64,000 nucleotides of DNA from Petaurus breviceps papuanus. Taxonomy: Eukaryota; Chordata; Mammalia; Diprotodontia; Petauridae. Positions 57,116-64,000 of this stretch are shown piece after piece. The notes beneath the pieces are model-generated. The model was not told the DNA's origin, did not search any database, and was given only the letters and a program-made list of their open reading frames with translations. The position numbers were made by a program, and so were the translations under genes. The stretch spans positions 6,251,320 to 6,315,319 of the forward strand of contig JAMXIF010001178.1 of the NCBI GenBank assembly GCA_028583685.1, read 5' to 3'. Within the stretch, counting starts at the first letter, position 1, and each line of letters starts with the position of its first letter.

Positions 57116-57720
57116 TTGAAGGCATTTCAGAGACTGTCTAGTCTAACTCAGTCCTTTTATAGATGAGGAAACATCTAAAGATGTGAAATGATTTGCACCG
57201 TGTCCAAACGGGTGGGGTGAGTTGTGGGGTGGGTGGTGAGTGGCAGAGCTAGCCTTGTGGAGCTTGGAGCACATTATTTGAGACAGGAACAGATTTGTGG
57301 AGGCCCTGTCTGCTATGGTTGTGTTGTGCCTCTGCTGAGTTCACTGAGAGGTAACATGGTATACATAGTATAAAGAACATGGGCTTGGAAGTCTGGATAC
57401 CTGGATTCCAGTCCTATTTCTGGTCTGAGACAAGTCAGAGACACATCTAATTTCATGAGGGCTTGTCCCCTTATCCATAAAATGAGACACTTGGACCAAA
57501 AGAGGCCCTCTAGCTGTATGTTTTTTCATTGAAAGTTGTTTATGTGCTTTTGGGTTATAGTAATGCAAATTGAAAAGGCAGTTGGTACCTAGCAGATAGA
57601 GGACTTGCCTTGGAAGTGATGATAACTTTATTCAGGTCCTGCCTTTGATATACACAAGGTCTGTGACAGTTCAAGCCATTTAACTTCTCATTTGTTTAGA
57701 AAATTCTCTAAGCTAGTCTG
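57116..57720 (+). repeat. Ther-1/MIR-type SINE pieces
   Basis: 57120-57260 (ttatagatgaggaaacatct) and 57340-57530 (atacctggattccagtccta, ccccttatccataaaatgag). A third, weaker MIR-like piece may follow at 57580-57720. Confidence 0.6.
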
Positions 57721-57850
57721 GGTCAGAGGAGGGAGTTTCCCCACACAAAGGAAATCACAGATCTAGGACCCCATCTCCCTTCACCCCTTCAAAAAGAAGT
57801 CATGATCTGGAAAGGGGATATTATCACCATCTTCATCCAGGAGCATTTTT

Positions 57851-58174
57851 TTTGGCCTTTTTTTTGGAGGGGATTAAGGCAGGGCGATTGAGGTTAAGTG
57901 ACTTGCCCAAGGTCACACAGCTAGTAAGTGTTAAGTGTCTGAGGTCATATTTGAACTCAGGTCCTCCTGACTCCAGGGCTGGTGCTCTATTCACTGCACC
58001 ACCTAGCTGCCCCTAAATTTTTTTTTTGAGAGGGGAAAGCGAGGCAGTTGGGGTTAAGTGACTTGCCCAAGGTCACACAGCTAGTTAAATGTCAAGTGTG
58101 TGAGGCTGTATTTGAACTCAGGTCCTCCTGACTTCAAGGCCGGTGCTGTATTCACTGTACCACCTAGCTGCCTG
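57851..58174 (-). repeat. Two tandem marsupial SINEs inside one target duplication
   Basis: SINE 1 about 57851-58013 and SINE 2 about 58014-58174, both reversed (ggttaagtgacttgcccaag, gtcacacagctag, accacctagctgcc). tccaggagcattttt at 57836-57850 and 58175-58189 brackets the pair. Confidence 0.9.
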
Positions 58175-58189
58175 TCCAGGAGCATTTTT

Positions 58190-60120
58190 AAGCACAAGTA
58201 GAACATTGTGTACAGAATATACTGAAATATGGTCCCTGCCCTTGAAGAGTCTTGTGGAAAATTACTTTTTTACAAAGGTTCTCTAGACAGCATTAGCTTC
58301 TTGTAATAATACACCAAGTATAAATGTTAATGAAATCAAGTGATGTCCCTCTAATTTCAAATGGCAACTTTGTGTCCTGAGGCTTTGAGCCAATTCCACA
58401 ATTTTATGTTCTACTTATTAGTTGTGATTTCTGATAACTGGGTCCTCAAGAACTCTCTTTACTGTTGCCTGCAATCGGATTTCTCAGTGTCTTTTTCTTC
58501 TCTTTGCTGTTTCCTCTTTGCCTCCCTGCTTGCTTCCCCCACACCCCTTAAAAACATAATTCAGAACTGTTTTAAAGCTTTGCTCAGTCTATTCTGAGGA
58601 CACTGCATAGGCTATTGGAAGTAGCCCAAACCTTTCCCTGGGGAGGGCCTGTGCTGTACAGGGTACCCTTTGCCTCTGTTATTTTTGTTTGTTATTTGTT
58701 TTTCCCCACATTAGCATTTTTGAACTGATTACTTTTGTACACCTTGTCCTAGGGATTGTGACAACCTAAAAGCAACAGTATTTCAGGAGTATGAAATATG
58801 GAAGAACAGCTTAAACAATAATTTTTTTTCCCTAGTATCGTATACACTGACTGCCCCTGGGGCAGGATGTTTATGTTGCTTTGTAAAGGAAGTGCAGCAT
58901 TTATAGCCTGAGTTTCTTGGGTAGAGTTTGACCCTAAGGCAGGGATTCCAGATCTTGGGTGTTGGGTTGCAGCAGTACCTTAATATTTTCAGTGCCCCAG
59001 CCATATCTGAAACTATATTAATTAATGAAACCTTCATTTTTCTCTCGTCTTGGGAAGCAAAAGTCTGAGGCACTAACTGGGGCCACTGGGGCCTGGTAGC
59101 CATGGCAACCCACTGGGGGCTTCTTGGACTTCTCAGCTATAAATTTTCTCTGCCTTGGGGTTGGGATTTCAGTGTCCAAGGAAAAAGAAGAGAACAGACC
59201 AGGGCTTATAGCTCCTGGGGCTTCTATTCATTTAGTCCATATGTGGCTCTGAAATTACCCTTGGCCACATGTGCTCAGTTCCCTTCCAGAGGATCTTTTC
59301 AGACCATTTTATATTCAGCTAGGCTCCTTAAGGTCACCACCACTAGAGTCTGAGAACTTGTGTCCCATATGGCAACATGCTGTTTTTCTTGTTATCCAGG
59401 TAAATTCAGCTAGGTCCTAAATGTTTATTCCAAATCAATTTGTTTAGTTCTGGGTTGAAGGTAGTCCTGGCTCATAGTGTTCTAGGGAAGCAGTGGTCCT
59501 AAAAAAAACTGAGAACTTATGAAAACCCTGTTCCCTGTCTCTCCTTCCCCTCCTCTACTCCCCTCCCCCGCCCTGCGTTTTAGAGGCTTGTTTTCCCTTT
59601 CCCAGATGCCCTTGATATTCCTTCTAATCTAATTTTGTTTGTATAAACATTTTGGGGAAAGAAGATGGTGAGAACACTGTGTGATTTCCCCCTTCCCCCA
59701 CCCCTCCATAATTCTGGCCCAAGCTCCGGTTCTGGAGGATTGTTGAAGGAGGTTGCTGCAGCTGCTACTACTTTTTCTCCTGCTCACTGCACTGTCCTTT
59801 GGCGCAGGAAACATATTTGCCTGCATTCCCCTTTGGTTTGGAAATGCCTTGCTTCATTCCCTTATTTGGTTTGGGAAGTACTACTCCTTCACTATAGTTA
59901 CCTTTGTTTGGCAAAGAATCTAAAGAGGTCTCTAGGCCAAAGTTTAGGCTTAGCTTCCAATTAACTCAGAGTCCTGATGACTTGAGAGTTAATTCAGCCC
60001 CCAATGACCTTAACTTTCCGGTGGGAGGAACTTTCTTCTATAGTAGTAATTTCCTAACTAGCTTTTCCCACTGGAAAAATGTATACCATCAGACTGATTT
60101 CAGTTTTATTAATTTTTTTT
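58190..60120. other. MED27 intron 2, about 1.9 kb with few repeats
   Basis: Longest repeat-poor block in intron 2. No exon with splice sites and known homology was seen. An RFX-type motif is inside (59096). Frames of 60-106 codons on both strands carry no family signature. Confidence 0.45.
59096..59109. promoter_or_regulatory. RFX X-box-like motif in MED27 intron 2
   Basis: gtagccatggcaac is close to the palindromic X-box consensus GTTNCCATGGNAAC, with one departure in the left half. It is surrounded by repeat-poor sequence. Confidence 0.45.
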
Positions 60121-60344
60121 AATTAAAGAGATGTCTTTAAGCAGAAATCATATTTCATATACTCAGAGGATTGTCAGGGATCTTAGAAACTATCCAGTAC
60201 CTCCTTTTTATAGATAGGAAACAGGCCCAGAGCAATTTGCCAAAAGTCCTACAGGGAAATTCTTAAGTAGAACTTGGGACACTTTGCAATGTTGCCTGGT
60301 AATGTCAGGAAAATAGTGAAGCTACCTCCTCCATGGAAGTATTA

Positions 60345-61195
60345 ACTCATCAAGTTTACAGATGATGCCAAGGATAACTAATACTACAGGGAGCAGAGTA
60401 AGGATCCAAGAGGATCTTGACTGGCTCAGGCATATTGGGCAGAGTCTAATAAGATGAATTTCAATAGAGAAATGTAAAGTCTGGCACTTGGGTACCAAAA
60501 CATCAACTTTGTAAGTTTTAGATGAGGGAGGAATGAGAAATAGGATATGTTATGAAAAAGATCTAGGGTTTTAAGTGTGCTGCAATCTCACTGTGAGTCA
60601 ATAGTGATTTTTGCAGCCAAAAAAGCTGAACTGATCTTGGGCTTTATTGAGAGAGGGGGCATAGAGAGGAAGTAGACCCACTTGTTAGACTTTATCTGGA
60701 AGGTTGTGGTCAGTTCTAGGGGTGATAGTTTAAGAAACACATTGATAAGGTAGAGAGAGTCCAAGTGACAGCAGTTAGATTAACCAAGGCCTTGGAGTCC
60801 ATGGCATATGAAGATCATTTGGAGCAACTAGAAATGTTTTGCTTGGGAAAGACTCAGGGGGGTTTTATCTTCTCAGTATGTGAAGAGCTTTCATATGGAG
60901 GAGAGGTTAGAATTGTTCTTTTTGGTCCCAGAGGGAGGAACCAAAAGCAAATAGTAGTTAGAAGTTATTGACAGGCCAATTTAAGGTTGATGTCAGGAAA
61001 AACTTCCTAGCTATCAGAGCTGTCCTCAGATAGAGTGGGCTGCTTGGAGAGGTGGTAGCTTCCTCCTCCTCAGATGTCTTAAAGCAGAGACAGGATGATC
61101 TCTTGTCAGGAGTGTAGTCATGGGGATTCCTTTGTTGTATGGCTTGGAACTAGATATCTTCTGAGGACTCTTCCAGCTCAAATTCTATGATGCTG
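60345..61195 (+). mobile_element. L3/CR1-clade LINE remnant
   Basis: Blocks in CR1/L3 order: tttacagatgatgccaagga, tattgggcagagtctaataa, aaaaagatctagggttttaa, gtgacagcagttagattaac, gtccatggcatatgaagatc, ctgcttggagaggtggtagc, agcagagacaggatgatctc, ttccagctcaaattctatga. About 850 bp, no open frame, and better preserved than the 21.9-kb copy. Confidence 0.85.
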
Positions 61196-61309
61196 ATTGC
61201 ATGAAACATTGCTAAGATTTATTGATAGACTGTCCTGATGAAGTGAATGGGCATTTATTACAGAGTATTTTTTTTTCTTTTTGAAGAGTTAGCATAGATT
61301 TGGAGAGCC

Positions 61310-61680
61310 TTAGACTTAATAGTCAGAAAATGTGGGCCTGAGTCCTAGATGTACTAGTTGTATGATTGCAAGCAAGTCATTTCACTACTTGTAGGCTCAG
61401 TTTTCTCATCTATAAAATGAGACTAATAATACTTTTATATTGCTACTATTAATAGCATTTATGTAGTCATTTTAGGTTTGCAAAATGCTTAACATATGTG
61501 GAATTAGGAAGATATGAGTTAAAATTCTTTCCCAGACGCTTACTGGATGTATGACTCTGGCCAAGTCAGTTAATATCTCTGTGTCTTAGTTTCCACATTG
61601 TAAAATGGGCAGGTTGTATTTGATGTCCTGGAAGGTCCCTTCTAGCTCTAAATTTATGATAGACAGCTACAGATAGTAGT
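61310..61680 (+). repeat. Two MIR-type SINE copies
   Basis: 61310-61490 (tgtgggcctgagtcctagat, ctcatctataaaatgagact) and 61500-61680 (gatatgagttaaaattcttt, gtgtcttagtttccacattg, atgtcctggaaggtcccttc). Confidence 0.75.
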
Positions 61681-63299
61681 AATACATGATGCATTGCTTT
61701 AGAACACCTACAAAACAAAATGCTTTGTGAGATCTGAGAAGGGTGGTTAGCAAGAGGGTCATTGTTTATTGATCACTTAATCAGTGTCTACCACCTCATC
61801 ATTTCTGGCTTGACATGACCATTTAGGTGAAGTTTGAAGGATGCAAGTATGCAAATCTTGGGTATGTGCTTGCCTTCTCCTGGGAGAATAAAAGTATAAT
61901 TGAGCAGATTACACTTGGCTGAGTGTTAACTGTCAATTTTCCAAATTGTATTTTGGTCAGTTTTATTTTTGCCTGGGAATTTTGGGAGGAAGAGTTAAAT
62001 TGCTAGAGAATTCTTATTCTAGCTGTGCCACCGCGTTAATTACTGGCCCTTTGTATGCCTCTACTCACAAATCTCTGAAACCAGGAGAATAATGCCTACC
62101 TCACTGGGGTACTGCATGAATTAATTAGTGCTTTCGAGTTCTCTGAGAGGAGGTTGTGTGCTGTTGCTAAGTGTTAGTGTTAATACCTTCATTATGGTTT
62201 TTAATAGCAGCTGTAGCTGTGTCTGAGCATGGGGTCAGCAGGGGTGGTGGAGGTAAAAGCAGAATCTTGCCCTGTTCTATAGATGTCATAAGTTTTATCC
62301 TGTTCTTATAACTGGATACATTTTTGTTCTATCATATGTTTAACGTAAATGCAAATTTATTGCTCATAATATACATTTGTCTGGTTTCTTTGCCCTTGGC
62401 ATGTTTCTGGTTTGCCCTTACCCTGTTCATGCCTGAGGCTATGCCTGTTTTCAGGGGTTTTCATTTATTCCAAGAGAATGGTAGGCAGATAGCATGCATT
62501 TTTTTGCCCACAAGAGAAAGAAAATACTTGGTGACTTCAGAGTACCTTTTTCCTTAAGAAGGTACTTGAAGACCTTAAACCTGACCTAGTTACAATGTTT
62601 TTTTCTGTCATAAGAAACTGATTTTCCTTATGATTGATCTTTCCTTATAAAGTGAGTGATGTCAAATTAATCAGGCTATAGCAGTAGAAAAATTGCTACA
62701 CATATGATAATATATAGTTAAAATTATATATAGTATTTGACCCTGGCCCTTTCATATCTAAATTGCATTTATTCCATCTTTGGGTATACTGTCACATGTG
62801 CATGAACTGAAATGCTCTTTGAACAGATACTTCATTGTGGTGTAGAGGTGATGCTGGAATTGTGTTAGCTGATTGTATGTATGTTCTGGGTTGGAAAGAC
62901 CTTGAGTATAAAAGGTGTGTCCAAGTGTGTGTATAGCCAAGCATGAGCAGCTCTCCAGAGGACTGTTGCTGTGAATAGCACTAAGATTCTGATCACATAG
63001 TATAGTGAACTCTCTATTCAGCAGTAAACTAAAGCAAAACATTCACAGAAACCAAAGTATAGCATTCACTTAACTTATCACTAAAGTGATCACATAGTTT
63101 TAAACAAAAGATATGTTCAGTAAGTCTTTAATTCAATCATCCTTAAAGAGCAGTACTCCTTAAGGGACACAAAAGTACAGAGGTCAAAGTTTTCCCACCC
63201 CTAGGTCACATTGTTTTAATCTCTCAGCCAAAAAATCTTCTTCCTTCTAGTTTGGAGATTAGTTTCCAGTCATCCTTAACTCAATTATCCTTAAGGGGT
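61681..63299. other. MED27 intron 2, no exon or confident repeat
   Basis: Unassigned. 63180-63299 shares short text with the adjoining LTR (cccacccctaggtcac / cccatccctaggccat), so part may belong to the same element or to a second diverged copy. Confidence 0.4.
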
Positions 63300-64000
63300 T
63301 GTAGCAGCAAGCACCCCAAGCACGTCCTCAGGGTTTGCTGCCCATACAGGTTCTTGGATCTGCTTTAAGGAAAGCAACTCAAAATGGGTTAACAAGCTTA
63401 CTTTAATCAGTCAGACATATATTGTTTACCTTGTTCAGGGGAAAAAGGTCAGCACCCCAAACTTCGAAATATACAGACAGAATTATCAAGACATTAACAG
63501 ATCAAGTAGACAGCTTTCCAAACTGTCCAACCATTACATCCATACCCAGTCAACATCTGGGTTTCCACATCTGGGTTTTTCAAAGCCGGGGGACTCTCAA
63601 CAACGGCTTCCCAGAATTCAGATCAAATCACAGAACACCTCTCAAAGTGAGTCCCAAAACAAAGCTACACATCAGGGCTTATATAGCCTTCTCCTGGCTC
63701 AGAGAATGTAACAACCTTATTGACTCACTGGCCAATCAAGAACTGAAAAACAAGCCTCCCACCCCAGGCTCCAGGTGCACATTAGCCTAGGGGCAGGGAA
63801 GATCTTTAAAATTTACATTCTTATTACAGGGGTACAAGGTACAAAGTACAAAGTTCTCCCATCCCTAGGCCATAGTAGATCATGATCTTCTCAGTCAGCA
63901 CTAAGTACCCAAGGAGAAGTCTTTTCATCTTGGCTCAGGGCTGGCTCCCAGATTCCATGGTTCCTCTTCCATGGGTCCAGCTCTTGCCTGAATCTACCCA
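63300..64000 (-). mobile_element. LTR ('LTR-E'), minus strand, running off the window
   Basis: Reversed LTR features: the left end tgtagcagcaag gives a native ...CTTGCTGCTACA end, a reversed ATTAAA polyadenylation signal lies near 63403 (ctttaatcag), and a reversed TATA box (gggcttatatagcc) near 63678. Truncated at the right by the window edge, so solo or proviral status is unknown. The 122-codon frame at 63422-63790 shows no family signature and I treat it as non-coding. Confidence 0.6.

Noticed and set aside
63422-63790. 122-codon frame near the right edge
   Set aside because: Lies antisense within an LTR; no domain or leader is visible.
1-64000. CRISPR arrays, bacterial operons, tRNA/rRNA/snRNA genes
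   Set aside because: None seen. Direct repeats are target-site duplications or tandem units, and the tRNA-like text belongs to SINEs.

Overview
This window is non-coding-rich mammalian DNA, almost certainly from a marsupial. The evidence is the density of one marsupial-type tRNA-derived SINE (gggcagctaggtgg... / ...ggcaagtcacttaacccc, both orientations), Ther-1/MIR-type core-SINEs, L2 and L3/CR1 fossils, ORF1-only 'half-L1' (HAL1) elements, and several LTR families. I cannot tell an American from an Australian marsupial from sequence alone. Nothing prokaryotic is present.

The only host gene I can support is MED27 (Mediator subunit 27) on the + strand. A CpG-rich promoter lies at about 32.05-32.56 kb. 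Exon 1 is at 32233-32435 (67 codons plus 2 nt). Intron 1 is 4.5 kb. Exon 2 is at 36977-37121. Intron 2 runs at least 26.9 kb, past the right edge. The two exons encode the first 116 residues with consensus splice sites and matching phase. I did not find exon 3 by eye.

Layout. 0-32 kb is intergenic DNA upstream of MED27. It is dominated by repeats, including five copies of one solo-LTR family (here 'LTR-A'), an L2 reverse-transcriptase fossil at 16.5-18.5 kb, probably with more L2 sequence out to about 21.3 kb, and a nested composite at 25.35-30.44 kb. In that composite two copies of a second LTR family ('LTR-B') lie head to head. The minus copy is split by a HAL1 and the plus copy by an LTR-A and a third LTR ('LTR-C'). 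32-37 kb is the MED27 promoter, exon 1, intron 1 and exon 2. 37-64 kb is intron 2: an old L1 3' end carrying a second HAL1 (37.7-41.1 kb), a large patchwork of minus-strand L1 (45.7-52.1 kb) including ORF2-derived sequence, a 1.2-kb LTR-like unit with a 178-codon repeat-bearing ORF (54.0-55.2 kb), an L3/CR1 remnant (60.3-61.2 kb), and an LTR running off the right edge.

Three TA-flanked MITEs of one family (about 6.6, 20.7 and 55.8 kb) and hAT-type MITEs with 8-bp duplications are also present. Almost all short ORFs are chance or repeat-derived. Family names such as LTR-A to LTR-F and SINE-B are local labels, because no database search was possible. Coordinates marked 'about' are by eye.
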